A stretch of 64,000 nt of DNA from Phocoena phocoena (lineage: Eukaryota > Chordata > Mammalia > Artiodactyla > Phocoenidae). Under the pieces are notes generated by a model. The model was not told the DNA's origin. It did not search any database and worked only from the letters and a program-made list of their open reading frames with translations. A program made the translations under genes and the position numbers. Of the stretch, positions 26,343-42,000 are shown piece by piece (the first letter of the stretch is position 1; each line of letters begins with the position of its first letter). The stretch is taken from the NCBI RefSeq assembly GCF_963924675.1, contig NW_027077402.1:2356001-2420000 (forward strand), written 5' to 3'.

Positions 26343-29300
26343 CCTAAACCGTTGTCATAACCTAACCTGTCCCCTACACCATTCCTGTCCCCTAACCCTA
26401 ACCCTAACCCTAACCCTAAACATAACCCTTACCCAAAGCCTTACCCTAACCCGTCCCCTAATCCTAACCTGTATGCTAACACTAACCCGTACCCTAACAC
26501 GTACACTCACCCTAAAACATTGTCGTACCCTAACCTGTCCCCTAAACCGTCCGAGTCCCCTAAACCTAACCCTAACCCTAACTCTAACCCTAACCCTTAC
26601 CCGAAGCCTTACACTAACCCGTCCCCTAATCCTAACCCGTACGATAACACTAACCCGTACCCTAACACGTACGCTCAACCTAAACCATTGTCGTACCATA
26701 ACCTATTCCCTAAACCTGTTCCCTAAACCGTCCCTGTCCCCTAAACCTAACCCTAACCCTAACCCTAACCCTTACCCGAAGCCTTACCCTAACCCATCCC
26801 CTAATCCTAATGCGTACGCTAACACTAACCCATACCCTAACACGTAGGCTCACCCTAAACCGTTGTCGTACACTAACCTGTCCCCTAAACCATTCCCGTC
26901 CCCTAACCCTAACCCTAACCCTAACACTACCCCTAACCCTTACCCAACGCCTTACCCTAACCCGTCCCCTAATCCTAACCCATATGCTAACACGAACCCG
27001 TACCTTAACACGTACGCTCACCCTAAACTGTTGTCGTAACCTAACGTGTCCCCTAAACCTTCGGCGTCCCCTAACACTAACCCTAACCTTAACCCTAACC
27101 CTAACCCTTACCCGAAGCCTTACCCTAACACATTCCCTAATCCTAACCCGTACGCTAACACTGACCCGTACCCTAACGTCTACGCTCACCCTAAACCATT
27201 GTCGTACACTAACATGTCCCCTAAACCATCCCCGTACCCTAAGCCTAACCCTAACCCTAACCCTAACCCTAACCCTAAACCTTACCTGAAGCCTTACCCT
27301 AATCTGTCGCCTAATCCTAACCCATACGCTAAAACTAACCTATACCCAAATATGTACGCTCACCCTAAACTGTTGTCGCACCCTAACCTATCCTCTAAAC
27401 CGTCCCCGTCCCCTAACTCTAACCCCAACCCTAACCCTAACACTTACCCGCAGCCTTACCCTAACCCGTGCCCTAAACCTAACCCGTACACTAACACTAA
27501 ACAGTACCCTAAAACGTACGCTTAACCTAAACCCTTGTCGTACACTAACCTGTCCGCTAAACTGTCCCCGTCCTCTAACCCTAACCTTAACCCTAATCCT
27601 AAACCTAGCCCTTACCCTAAGCCTTACGCTAATCCGTCTCCTAATCCTAACCCGTACACTAACAGTAACCCGTACCCTAACACGTACGCTCATCCTAAAC
27701 CGTTGTCATAACCTAACCTGTCCCCTAAACCGTTCCCGTCCCCTAACCCTAACCCTAACCCTAAACCTAACCATAACACTTACCCGAAGCCTTACCCTAA
27801 CCCGTCCCCTAATCCTAAACTGTATGCTAAAACTAAACCGTACCCTAACACGTACACTCACCCTAAACCATTGTCGTACGCTAACCTGTCCCCTAAACCA
27901 TCCGCGTCCCCTAACCCTAACCCTAACCCTAACCCTAACCCTAACCCTTACCCGAAGCCTTACACTAACCCGTCCCCTAATCCTAACCCGTACGCTAACA
28001 CTAACCCGTACCCTAACACGTACGCTCACCCTAAACCATTGTCGAACCATAACCTGTTCCCTAAACCGTCCCCGTCCTCTAACACTAACCCTAACACTAA
28101 CCCTAACCCTAATCCTTACCCGAAGCCTTACCCTAACCCATCCCCGAATCCTAACTCGTACGCTAACACTAACCCGTACCCTAACACGTAGGCTCACCCT
28201 AAACCGTTGTCGTACACTAACCTGTCCCCTAAACCATCCCCGTCCCCTAACCCTAACCCTAACCCTAACCCTAACCCTTACCCAAAGCCTTACCCTAAAC
28301 CGTCCACTAATCCTAACGCGTACGCTAAAACTAACCCATACCCTAACACGTACGCTCACCTTAAACTGTTATCGTACCCTAACCTGTCCCCTATACCGTC
28401 CCCGTCTCCTAACCCCAACCCTAACCCTAACCCTAACACTAACCCTTACCCGAAGCCTTACCCTAACCCGTCCCCTAATCCTACTCTGTATGTTAACACT
28501 AACCCATACCCTAAAACATACGCTCACCCTAAACCGTTGTTGTACCCTAAACTCTCCCCTAAACCGTCCCCATCCCCTAACCCTAACCCTAACACTAACC
28601 CTAAACCTTACCCGAAGCCTTACTCTAACCCGTCCTCTAATCCTAACCCGTACGCTAACAATAACCCGTTCCCTAACACGTACGCTCACAGTAAACCATT
28701 GTCGTACCCCAACATGTCCCCTAAACTGTCCCCATCCCCTAACCCTAACCCTAGCCCTAACTCTAACCCTAACCCCTACCCGAAGCCTTACCCTAACCAG
28801 TCCCCTAATCATAACGCGTATGCTAACACTAACCAGTACCCTAACACGTACGCTCACCCTAAACCGTTGTCGTACCCTAACCTGTCCCCTAAACCGTCCC
28901 CATCCCCTAACCCTAACCCTAACCCTAATTCTAACCCTAAACCTTACTCGAAGCTTTACCCTAAACCGTCCCCGTATCCTAACCCGTACGCTAACACTAA
29001 CTCGTACCCTAACACGTACGCTCACCCTAAACCTTTGTCTTACACTAACCTGTCCCCTAAACCGTCCCCGTCCCCGTCCCCATCCCCTAACCCTAACCCT
29101 AACCCTACCCCTAACCCTTACCCGAAGCCTTACCCTAACCTGTCCCCTAATCTTAAACCGTATGCTAACACTAACCCGTACCTTAACACGTACGATCACC
29201 CTAAACCGTTGTCATAACCTAACGTGTCCCCTAAACCGTCGGCGTCCCGTAACACTAACACTAACCCTAACCCTAACCCTAAACCTTACCCGAAGCCTTA

Positions 29301-29870
29301 CCCTAACACATTCCCTAATCCTAACGCGTACGCTAACACTAACCCGTACCCTAACACCTACGCTCACCCTAAACCGTTGTCGTACACTAACATGTCCCCT
29401 AAACCGTCCCCGTCGCCTAACCCTAACCCTATCCGTAACCCTAACCCTAACCCTTACCCGAAGCCTTACCCTAACCCGTCGCCTAATCCTAACCCGTACG
29501 ATAAGACTAACCCATACCCTAATATGTACGCTCACCCTAAACCGTTGTCGTACCCTAACCTATCCTCTAAACCGTCCCTGTCCCCTAACCCTAACCCTAA
29601 CCCTAACCCTAACCCTTACCCGCAGCCTTACCATAACCCGTGCCGTAAACCTAACCCGTACACTAACACTAACCAGTACCCTAACACGTACGCTTAACCT
29701 AAACCCTGGTCGTACACTAACCTGTCCCCTAAACTGTCCCCGCCCTCTAAACCTAACCTTAACCTAATCCTAACCCTAGCCCTTACCCTAAGCCTTACGC
29801 TAATCCGTCCCATAATCCTAACCCATACACTAACAGTAACCCGTACCCTAACACGTATGCTCACCCTAAA

Positions 29871-32800
29871 CAGTTGTCATAACATAACCTGTCCCCTAAA
29901 CCGTCCCCGTTCCCTAACCCTAACCCTAACCCTAACACTTACCCGAAGCCTTACACTAAACCGTCCACTAATCCTAACCCGTACGCTAACACTAACCCGT
30001 ACCCTAACACGTACGCTCACCCTAAACCATTGTCGTACCCTAACCTGTCTCCTAAACCGTCCCCGTCCCCTAACCCTAAACCTAACCCTAACCCTAACCA
30101 GTCGCCTAAGCCGTCCCCGTCTCCGTCCCCTAACCCTAAGCCTAACCCTAACGCTAACCCTTACCCGAAGCCTTACCCTAACCCGTCCCCAATCCTAACC
30201 CGTACGCTAACACTAACCCGTACCCTAACATGTACGCTTAACGTAAACCATTGTCGTACCCTAACCTGTACCCTAAACCGTCCCCGTCCCCTAACCCTAA
30301 CCCTAACCCTAACACTAACCCTTACCCGAAGCCTTACCCCAACCCGTCCCATAATCCTAACCCGTACGCTAACACTAACCCGTACCATAACACGTACGCT
30401 CACGCTAAACCGTTGTCGTATCCTAAACTTTCCCCTACACCGTCCCCATCCCCTAACCCTAACACTAAACCTATCCCTAACCCTAACCCTTACCCAAAGC
30501 CTTACCCTAACCTGTCACCTAATACTAACCCGTACGCTAACACTAACCCGTAGCCTAACACGTACGCTCACCCTAAACCGTTGCCGTAACCTAACCTGTC
30601 CCCTAAACCGTCCCCGTCTCCTAAACCTAACCCTAACCCTTACCTGAAGCCTTCCCCTAACCCGTCCCCTAATCCTAAACCGTACGCTAACGCTAAACCG
30701 TACCCTAACACCTACACTCACCCTAAAACCTTGTTGTACACTAACCTGTCCCCTAAACCATCCCCGTCCCCTAACCCTAACCCTAAACCTAACCCTAAAC
30801 CTAACACTTACCCGAAGCCTTCCCCTAACCAGTCCCCTAATCCTAACCCATACGCTAACACTAACACACACCCTAACACGTACGCTCACCCTAAACAGTT
30901 GTCGTACTCTAACCTGTCCCCTAAACCGTCCCCGTCCCCTAACACTAACCCTAACCCTAACCCTAACCCTTACCTGAAGCCTTACCCTAACCCGTCCCTT
31001 AATCCTAACCCGTACGCTAACACTAACCCATACCCTAACACGTACGATCACCCTAAACCGCTGTCGTACAATAACCTGTCCCCTAAACCGTCCCCATCCA
31101 CTAACCCTAACCTTAACCCTAACCGTAAACCTAAACCTTACCCGAAGCCTTACACTAACCCGTCACTAATCCTAACCCGTACGCTAACACTAACCCGTAC
31201 CCTAACAAGTACGCTCACCCTAAAACGTTGTCGTACCCTAACCTGTCGCCTAAAGTGTCCCCGTCCCCTAACCCTAAACCTAACACGAACCCTAACACTA
31301 ACCCTTACCCGAAGCCTTATCCTTACCCGTCCCCTAATCCTAACCTGTTCGCTAACACTAAACCGTACCCTAACACGTATGCTCACCCTAAACCATTGTC
31401 GTACCCTAACCTGTACCCTAAACCGTCCCCGTTCCCTAACCCTAACCCTAACCCTAACCCTAACACTTACCCAAAGCCTTACCCTAACCCATCCCCTAAT
31501 CCTAAACCGTACGCTAACACTAATCCGGACCTTAACACGTATGCTCACCCTAAACCGTTGTCGTTACCTAACATGTCCCCTAAACCATCCCCGTCGCCTA
31601 ACACTAACCCTAACCCTAACCCTAACCGTAACCCTTACACGAAGCTGTACGCTAACACATTACCTAATTCTAACCCGTACGCTAACTCTAACCTGTACCC
31701 TAACACGTACATTCACCCTAAACCGTTGTCGTACCCTAACATGTCCCCTAAACCGTCCCCGTCCCCTAACCCTAACCCTAACCCTAATCCTTACCCTAAC
31801 CCTAACCCGAAGCCTTACCCTAATCCGTCCACTAATCCTAATCCGGACGCTAACACTAACCCGTACCCTAACACGTACGCTCAGCCTAAACCGCTGTCGT
31901 ACACTAACCTGTCCCCTAAACCGTCCCCATCCACTAACCCTAACCTTAACCCTAACCCTAAACCTAACCCTTACCCGAAGCCTTACCCTAACCCGTCACC
32001 TAATCCTAACCCGTACGCTAACACTAACCCGTACCCTAACACGTACGCTCACCCTAAACCGTTGTCGTACCCTAACCTGTCGCCTAAACCGTCCCCATCC
32101 CCTAACCCTAAACCTAACCCGAACCCTAACCCTAACCCTTACGCGAAGCCTTATCCTTACCCGTCCCCTAATCCTAACCTGTTCGCTAACACTAACCCGT
32201 ACCCTAACACGTACGCTCACCCTAAACCGTTGTCGTACCCTAACCTGTCCCCTAAACCGTCCCCGCCCCCTAACCCTAACCCTAACCCTAACCCTAAGCC
32301 TAACCCTTACCCGAAGCCTTACCCTAACCCGTCCCCTAATACTAACCCGTACGGTAACACTAACCCGTACCCTAACACGTATGCTCACCCTAAACCGTTG
32401 TCGTACTCTAAACTGTCCCTTAAACCGTCCCCGTATCCTAACCCTAACCCTAATCCTAACACTAAACCTAACCCTTTCCCAAAGTCTTACCCTAACCCGT
32501 CCCCTAATCCTAATCCGTACGCTAACACAAACCCGTGCCCTAACACGTATGCTCACCCTAAACCGCTGTCGTACACTAACCGGTCCCCTAAACAGTCCCC
32601 GTTCCCAAACCCTAACCCTAACCCTAACCCTAACCATAACCCTTACCCGAAGCCTTACCCAGCCCGTCCCCTAATCCTAACCCGTACGCTTACACTAACA
32701 CGTACCCTAACACGTACGCTCACCCAAACCGTTGTCATACACTAACCTGTCCCCTAAACCGTCGCCGTCCCCTAACACTAACCCTAACCCTAACCCTAAC

Positions 32801-33060
32801 ACATACCCGAAGCCTTACCCTAAACCTCCCATAATCCTAACCCGTACGCTTACACTAACCCGTACCCTAACACATACGCTCACCCTAAAACGTTATCGTA
32901 CCCTAACCTGTCCCCTAAACCGTCCCCGTCCTCTAACCCTAACCCTAAACCTAACCCTAACCCTAACACTTACCCGAAGCCTTACCCTAACCCGTCCCCT
33001 AAACCTAACCCATACGCTAACACTAACCCGTAACCTAACACGTACGTTCACCCTAAACCA
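29871..33060 (+). repeat. Type II satellite block between two A/B/C tracts
   Basis: About 19 monomers without A/B markers. At 30000-30620 the order of unusual monomers resembles 4450-5090: a CAGTCGCCTAAGCC variant, an extra CCGTCTCCGTCC block, and the deletion CCGTCCCCAATCC at 30189, which is also at 4629 (offset 25,560). At 31570-32640 it resembles 54.8-55.3 kb and 2.0-2.6 kb, sharing CCTAATCCTTACC followed by CCTAACCCGAAG. No gene seen. Confidence 0.8.
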
Positions 33061-36000
33061 TTGTCGTACCCTATCCTGTCCCCTAAATGGTCCCCGTCCA
33101 TGTCTCCTAACCTTAACTTTAACCCTAACCCTAACCCTAACCCTTACCCGAAGACTTACCCTAACCCGTCCCCTAATCCTAAACCGTATGCTAACATTAA
33201 CCCATACCCTAACACGTACGCTCACACTAAACCGTTGTCATACCCTAACCTTTCCCCTAAACCGTCCCCATCCTCTAACCCTAACCCTAATCCTAAACCT
33301 AACCCTAACCCTTACCCGAAGCCTTACCCTAACCCGACCCCTAATCCTAAACCGTACGTTAACACTATCCCATACCCTAACACGTACGCTCACCCTAAAC
33401 CGTTGTCGTACCCTAACCTGTCCCCTAAGCCGTCCCCGTCCCCTAAGCCTAACGCTAACCCTAACCCTAACCCTAACCCTTACCCGAAGCCTTACCATAA
33501 CCCGTCCCTTAATCCTAACCTGTACGCTAACACTAACCGTTACCTTAACACGTACGCTCACCCAAAACCGTTGTCGTACACTAACCTGTCCCCTAAACCA
33601 TCCCCGTCCCCTAACACTAACCCTAACCCTAACCCTAACCCTAGCCCTTACCCTAAGCCTTACGCTACCCCGTCCCCTAATCCTAACCCGTACGCTAACA
33701 GTAAACCGTACCCTAACACGTACGCTCACCCTACACCGTTGTCATAACCTAACCTGTCCCCTAAACCGTTCCCGTCCCCTAACCCTAACCCTAAACCCAA
33801 CCATAACCATAACCCTTACCCGAAGCCTTACACTAACGCGTCCCCTAACCCTAAACTGTATGCTAACACTAACCCGTACCCTAACACGTACGCTCACCCT
33901 AAACCATTGTCGTACCCTAACCTTTCCCCTAAACCCTCTGCGTCCCCTATCCCTAACCCTAACCCTAACCCTAACCCTAACCCTAACCCTAACCCTTACC
34001 CAAAGCCTTACCCTAACCCGTCCACTAATCCTAAGGCGTACGCTAAAATTAACCCATACCCTAACAAGTACGCTCACCTTAAACTGTTATCGTACCCTAC
34101 CCTGTCCGCTAAACCGTCCCCGTACCCTAACCCTAACCCTAACCCTAACCCTAACCCTAACCCTTACCCGAAGCCTTACCCTAACCCATCCCGTAATCCT
34201 AACTCGTACGCTAACACTAACCCGTACCCTAACACGTACCGTCACCTTAAACTGTTATCGTACCCTAACCTGTCCGCTAAACCGTCCCCGTCCCCTAACC
34301 CTAACCCTAACCCTAACCCTAACCCTTACCCAAAGCCTTACCCTAACCCGTCCCCTAATCCTACTCCGTACGTTAACACTAACCAGCACCGTAACACGTA
34401 CGCTCACCCTAAACTTTTATCTTACCCTACCGTGTCCCCTAAACCGTCCCCGTCCCCTAACACTAACCCTAACCCTAACCCTAACCCTAAAACTTACCTG
34501 AAGCCTTACCCTATCACATTCCCTAATCTTAAACCGTACGCTAACACTAACCCGTACCCTAACACGTACGCTCACCCTAAAGCGTTGTCGTACCCTAACA
34601 TGTCCCCTAAACTGTCCCCATCCCCTAACCCTAACCCTATCCCTAACCCTAACCCTTACCCGAAGCCTTACCCTAACCCGTCCCCTAATCCTAACCTGTA
34701 CGATAAAACTAACCCATAGCCTAACACGTACGCTCACCCTAAACCGTTGTCGTACCCTAACCGATCCTCTAAACGGTCCCCATCCCCCAACCCTAACCCC
34801 AACCCTAACCCTAAACATTACCCGCAGCCTTAGCCTAACCCGTGCCCTTAACCTAACCCGTACACTAACACTAACGAGTACCCTAACACATACGCTTACC
34901 TTAAACCCTTATCGTACACTAACATGTCCCCTAAACTGTCCCCGTCCTCTAAACCTAACCCTAACCCTAACCCTAACCCTAGCTCTTAACCTAAGCCTTA
35001 CGCTAACCCATCCCCTAATCCTAACCCGTACGCTAACAGTAACCCGTACCCTAACCCATACGCTCACCCTAAACCGTTGTCATAAACTAACCTGTCCCCT
35101 AAACCGTTCCCGTCCCCTAACCCTAACCCTAAACCTAACCATAACGTTAACCCTTACCCGAAGGCTTACCCTAACCCGTCCCCTAATCCTAACCTGTATG
35201 TTAACACTAACCCGTATCCTAACACGTATGCTCACCCTAAACCATTGTCGTACCCTAACCTGTCCCCTAAACCCTCCGCGTCCCCTGTCCCTAACCCTAA
35301 CCCTAAACCTAACCCTAACCCTAACCCTAACCCTTACCCGAAGCCTTACACTAACCCGTCCCCTAATCCTAAACCGTACGCTAACACTAACCCGTACCCT
35401 AACACGTACACTCACCCTAAACCACTGTCGTACCATAACCTGTTCCCTAAACCGTCCCCGTCCCCTAAAGCTAACCCTAACCCTAACCCTAACCCTTACC
35501 CGAAGCCTTACCCTAACCCGTCCCCTAATCCTAAATCGTATGCTAACATTAACCCGTACCCTAACACGTACGCTCACACTAAACCGTTGTCATACCCTAA
35601 CCATTCCCCTAAACCGTCCCCATCCCCTAAACCTAACCCTAATCCTAAATCTAACCCTAACCCTTACCCGAAGCCTTACCCTAACCCGACCCCTAATCCT
35701 AACCCGTTCGCTAACACTATCCCATACCCTAACACGTACGCTCACCCTAAACCGTTGTCGTACCCTAACCTGTCCCCTAAGCCGTCCCCGTCCCCTAACC
35801 CTAACGCTAACCCTAACCCTAACCCTAAACCTTACCCGAAGCCTTACCATAACCCGTCCCTTAATCCTAACCTGTACGCTAACACTAACCGTTACCCTAA
35901 CACGTACGCTCACCCTAAACCGTTGTCGTACACTAACCTGTCCCCTAAACCATCCCCGTCCCCTAACACTAACCCTAACCCTAACCCTAACCCTAGCCCT

Positions 36001-39000
36001 TACCCTAAGCCTTACGCTACCCCGTCCCCTAATCCTAACCCGTACGCTAACAGTAACCCGTACCCTAACACGTACGCTCACCCTAAACCTTTGTCGTACC
36101 CTAACCTATCCTCTAAACCGTCCCCGTCCCCTAACCCTAACCCCAACCCTAACCCTAAACCTTACCCGCAGCCTTAGCCTAACCCGTGCCCTAAACCTAA
36201 CCCGTACACTAACACTAACCAGTACCCTAACACATACGCTTACCTTAAACCCTTGTCGTACACTAACATGTCCCATAAACTGTCCCCGTCCTCTAAACCT
36301 AACCCTAACCCTAACCCTAACCCTAACCCTAGCTCTTAACCTAAGCCTTACGCTAACCCATCCCCTAATCCTAACCCGTACGCTAACAGTAACCCGTACC
36401 CTAACCCGTACGCTCACCCTAAACCGTTGTCATAAATTAACCTGTCCCCTAAACCGTTCCCATCCCCTAACCCTAACCCTAACCCTAACCATAACCATAA
36501 CACTTACCCGAAGGCTTACCCTAACCCGTCCCCTAATCCTAACCTGTATGCTAACACTAACCCGTATCCTAACACGTATGCTCACCCTAAACCATTGTCG
36601 TACCCTAACCTGTCCCCTACACCGTCCGCGTCCCCTACCCCTAACCCTAACCCTAACACTAACCCTAACCCTAACCCTAACCCTTACCCGAAGCCTTACA
36701 CTAACCCGTCCCCTAATACTAACCCGTACGCTAACACTAACCCGTACCCTAACACGTACGCTCACCCTAAACAATTGTCGTACCATAACCTGTTCCCTAA
36801 ACCGTCCCCGTCCCCTAACCCTAACCCTAACCCTAACCCTAACCCTTACCCGAAGCCTTACCCTAACCCATCCCCTAATCCTAACTCGAACGCTAACACT
36901 AACCCGTACCCTAACACGTAGGCTCATCCTAAACCGTTGTCGTACACTAAATTGTCCCTTAAACCATCCCCGTCCCGTAACCCTAACCCTAACCCTAACC
37001 CTTACCCAAAGCCTTAAACTAACCCGTCCACTAATCCTAACGCGTATGCTAAAACTAACCATACCCTATCACATACGCTCATCTTAAACTGTTTTCGTAC
37101 CCTAACCTGTCCCCTAAACAATCCCAGTCCCCTAACCCTAACCCTAACACTAACCCTAACCCTAACCCTTACCCGAAGCCTTACACTAACCCGTCCCTTA
37201 ATCCTATTCCGTACGTTAACACTAACCCATACCCTAAAACGTACGCTCACACTAAACCGTTGTTGTACCCTAAACTTTCACCTAAACCGTCCCTGTCCCC
37301 TAACCCTAACCCTAACACTAACCCTAAACCTTACATGAAGCCTTACCCTAACCCGTCCCCTAATCCTAACCCGTACGCTAACAATAACCCATACCCTAAC
37401 ACGTACGCTCACACTAAACGATTGTCGTACCCTAACCTGTCCCCTACACTGTCCCCGTCCCCTAACCCTAACCCTAACCCTAACCCTAACCCTTACCCGA
37501 AGCCTTACACTAACCCGTCACCTAATCCTAACGCGTACGCTAACACTAACCAGAACCCTAACACGTACGCTCAACCTAAACCGTTGTCGTACCCTAACCT
37601 GTCCCCTAAAACGTCCCCATCCCCTAACCCTAACCCTAGCCCTAACTCTAACCCTAACCCTTACCCGAAACCTTACCCTAACCCGTCCGCTAATCCTAAC
37701 GCGTACGCTAACACTAACCAGTACCCTAACACGTACGCTCACCCTAAACCGTTGTCGTAACCTAACCTGTCCCCTAAACCGTCCCCATCCCCTAACCCTA
37801 ACCCTAATCCTAACTCTAACCCTAACCCTTACCCGAAGCCTTACCCTAGCCCGTCACTTAATCCTAACCCGTACGCTAACACTAACCCGTACCCTAACAC
37901 GTATGCTCACCCTAAACTTTGTCTTACCCTAACCTGTCCCCTAAACCGTCCCCGTCCCCGTCCCCATCCCCTAACCCTAACCCTAACCCTACCCCTAAAC
38001 CTTACCCGAAGCCTTACCCTAACCCATCCCCTAATCCTAAACCGTACGCTAACACTAACCCGTACCTTTACACGTACGCTCACCCTAAACCGTTGTCGTA
38101 ACCTAACGTGTCCCCTAAACCGTCCCTGTCCCCTAACACAAACCCTAACCCTAACCCTAACCCTAACCCTTACCCGAAGTCTTACCCTACACATTCCCTA
38201 ATCCTAACCCGTACGCTAACACTAACCAATAACCTAACACGTACACTCACCCTAAACCGTTGTCGTACACTAACATGTCCGCTAAACCGTCCCCGTCCTC
38301 TAACCCTAACCCTAACCCTAACCCTGACCCTTACCCGAAGCCTTACGCTAACCCGTCCCCTAATCCTAACCCGTACGCTAAAACTAACCCATACCCTAAC
38401 ACGTACGCTCACTCTAAACCGTTGTCGTACCCTGACCTATCCTCTAAACCGTGCGCGTCCCCTAACCCTAACCCCAACCCTAACCCTAACCCTTACCCGC
38501 AGACTTACCCTAACAGGTGCCCTAAATCTAACCCGTACACTAACACTAACCAGTACCCTAACACGTACGCTTAATCTAAACCCTTGTCGTACACTAACCT
38601 GTCCCCTAAACAGTCCCCGTCCTCTAACCCTAACCCTAACCCTTACCCTAACCCTAGCCCTTAACCTAAGCCTTACGCTAACCCGTCCCCTAATCCTAAC
38701 CCGTACGCTAACAGTAACCCATACCCTAACACGTACGCTCACCCTAAACCGTTGTTGTATCCTAAACTATCCCCTAAACCGTCCCCGTCCCCTAACCCTA
38801 ATCCTAATACTAACCCTAAACCTTACGCGAAGCCTTACCCTAACCCGTCCCCTAATCCTAACCCGTACGCTAACAATAACCCGTACCCTAACACGTACGC
38901 TCACACTAAACCATTATCGTACCCTAAACTGTCCCCTAAACCGTCCCCGTCCCCTAACCCTAACCCTAACCCTAACCCGAAGCCTTACACAAACCCGTCC

Positions 39001-42000
39001 CCTAATCCTAACGCGTACGCTAACACTAAACAGTACCCTAACACGTACGCTCACCCTACACCGTTGTCGTGCCCTAACCTGTCCCCTAAAACGTCCCCGT
39101 CGCCTAACCCTAACCCTAGCCCTAACTCTAACCCTAACCCTTACCTGAAGACTTACCCTAACCCGTCCCCTAATCCTAACGCGTACGCTCACACTAACCA
39201 GTACCCTAACACGTACGCTTAATCTAAACCCTTGTCGTACACTAACCTGTCCCCTAAACAGTCCCCGTTCTCTAACCCAAACCCTAACCCTTACCCTAAC
39301 CCTAGCCCTTACACTAAGCCTTACGCTAACCCGTCCCCTAATCCTAACCCGTACGCTAACAGTAACCCATACCCTAACACGTACGCTCACCCTAAACCGT
39401 TGTCGTACACTAACCTGTCCCCTAAACCATCCCCGTCCCCTAACTCTAACCCTAACCCTAACCCTAAACCTAAACCTTACCCAAAGCCTTACCCTAACCC
39501 GTCCACTAATCCTAACGCGTAAGCTAAAACTAACCCATACCCTAACACGTACTCACCTTAAACTGTTATCGTACCCTAACCTGTCCCCTAAACCGTTCCC
39601 GTCCCCTAAACCTAACCGTAAACCTAACCCTAACCCTAACCCTTACCCGAAGCCTTACCCTAACCTGTCCCCTAATCCTACTGCGTACGTTAACACTAAC
39701 CCGTACCCTAACACGTACGCTCGCCCTAAACCGTTGTTGTACCCTAAACTGTCCCCTAAACCATCCCCGTCCCCTAACCCTAACCCTAACACTAACCCTA
39801 AAACTTACCCGAAGCCTTACCCTAACCCGTCCCCTAATACTAACCCGTACGCTAACAATAACCCATACCCTAACACGTACGCTCAAACTAAACCATTATC
39901 GTACCCTATCCTGTCCCCTAAACCGTCCCCGTCCCCTATTCCTAACCCTAACCCTAAACCTAATCCTTACCCGAAGCCTTACACTAACACGTAGCCTAAT
40001 CCTAACACGTACGCTAACACTAACCAGTACCCTAACACGTACGCTCACCCTAAACCGTTGTCGTACCCTAACATGTCCCCTAAACTATCCCCGTCCCCTA
40101 ACCCTAACCCTAACCCTAACCATTACCCGAAGCCTTACCCTAACTCGTCCCCTAACCCTAACCCGTACGCTAAAACTAACCCATACCCTAACACGTACGC
40201 TCACCCTAAACCGTTGTCGTACCCTAACCTATCCTCTAAACCGTCCCCGTCCCCTAACCCTAACCCCAACACTAACCCTAACCCTTACCCGCAGCATTAC
40301 CCTAACCCGTGCTCTAAACCTAACCCGTACACTAACACTAACCAGTACCCTAACACGTACGCTTAACCTAAATCCTTGTCGTACACTATCCTGTCCCCTA
40401 AACTGTCCCCGTCCTCTAACCCTAACCCTAACCCTAACCCTAACCCTAGCACTTACCCTAAGCCTTACGCTAACCCGTCCCTTAATCCTAACCCGTACGC
40501 TAACAGAAACCCGTACTCTAACACGTACGCTCACCCTAAACCGTTGTCATAACCTAACCTGTCCCCTAAACCGTTCCCATCCCCTAACCCTAACCCTAAC
40601 CCTAACCCTAACCATAACCCTTATCCGAAGCCTTACCCTAACCCGTCCCATAATCCTAACCCGTACGCTAAACATAACACGTACCCTAACATGTACGCTC
40701 ACACTAAACCATTGTCGTACCCTAACCTGTCCCCTAAACTGTCCCCGTCCCGTAACCCTAACCCTAACCCTAACCCTAACCCTTACCCGAAGCCTTACAC
40801 TAAACCGTCCCCTAATCCTAACGCGTACGCTAACACTAAACAATACCCTAACACGTACGCTCACCCTAAATCGTTGTCGTACCCTAACATGTCCCATAAA
40901 ACGTCCCCATCCCCTAACCCTAACCCTAGACCTAACTCTAACCCTAACCCTTACCCAAAGCCTTACCCTAGCCCGTCACATAATCCTAACGCGTATGGTA
41001 ACACTAAACATTACCCTAACACGTACGCTCACCCTAAACCGCTGTCGTACCCTAACGTGTCCCCTAAACCGTCCCCATCCCCTAACCCTAACCCTAACCC
41101 TAACTCTAACCCTAACCCTTACCCGAAGCCTTACCCTAACCTGTCCCCTAATTCTAACCTGTACGCTAACACTAACACGTACCCTAACACGTACGCTCAC
41201 CCTAAACCTTTGTCTTACCCTAACCTGTCACCTAAACCGTCCCCGTCCCCGTCCCCATCCCCTAACCCTAAACCTACCCCTAAACCTTACCCAAAGCCTT
41301 ACCCTAACCCGTCCCCTAATCTTAACCCGTACGCTAACACTAATCCGTACCTTAACACGTACGCTCACCCTAAACCTTTGTCTTAACCTAACGTGTCCGC
41401 TAAACCGTCCCCGTCCCCTAACACTAACCCTAACCCTAACCCTAACCCTAACCCTTACGCAAAGCCTTACCCTAACACATTACCTAATCCTAAACCGTAC
41501 GCTAACACTAACCCGTACCCTAACACGTACGCTCACCCTAAACCGTTGTCGTACCCTAACATGTCCCCTAAACCGTTCCCGTCACCTAACCCTAACCCTA
41601 ACCCTAACCCTAACCCTTACCCGAAGCCTTAACCTAACCCGTGCCCTAAACCTAACCCGTACACTAACACGAACCAGTACCCTAACACGTACGCTTAACC
41701 TAAACCCTTGTCGTACACTAACCTGTCACCTAAACTGTCCCCGTCATCTAACCCTAACCCTAACCCTAACCCTAGCCCTTACCCTAAGCCTTATGCTAAC
41801 CCGTCCCCTAATCCTAACCCGTACGCTAACAGTAACCCGTACCCTAACACGTACACTCACCCTAAACATTTGTCTCACCCTAACCTGTCCCCTAAACCGT
41901 CCCCGTCCCCGTCCCAATCCCCTAAACCTAACCCTAACCCTACCCCTAACCCTTACCCAAAGCCTTACCCTAACCCGTCCCCTAATCCTAACCCGTACGC

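Larger units (their letters stand above)
13700..29870 (+). repeat. A/B/C-type satellite block (type I), first large tract
   Basis: About 98 monomers, with no gene. B- and C-type monomers appear from about 14.3 kb and full A-B pairs from about 16.86 kb. Pairs occur at about 16.86-17.16, 19.35-19.66, 21.69-22.00, 26.04-26.34, 27.39-27.69 and 29.56-29.87 kb. Phase breaks are few (near 22387, 22446, 23497 and 29765), so one reading frame stays open across 13909-20586. I attribute that to the hexamer structure, not to coding. Part of the tract is present in diverged form at about 34.2-45 kb. Confidence 0.85.
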
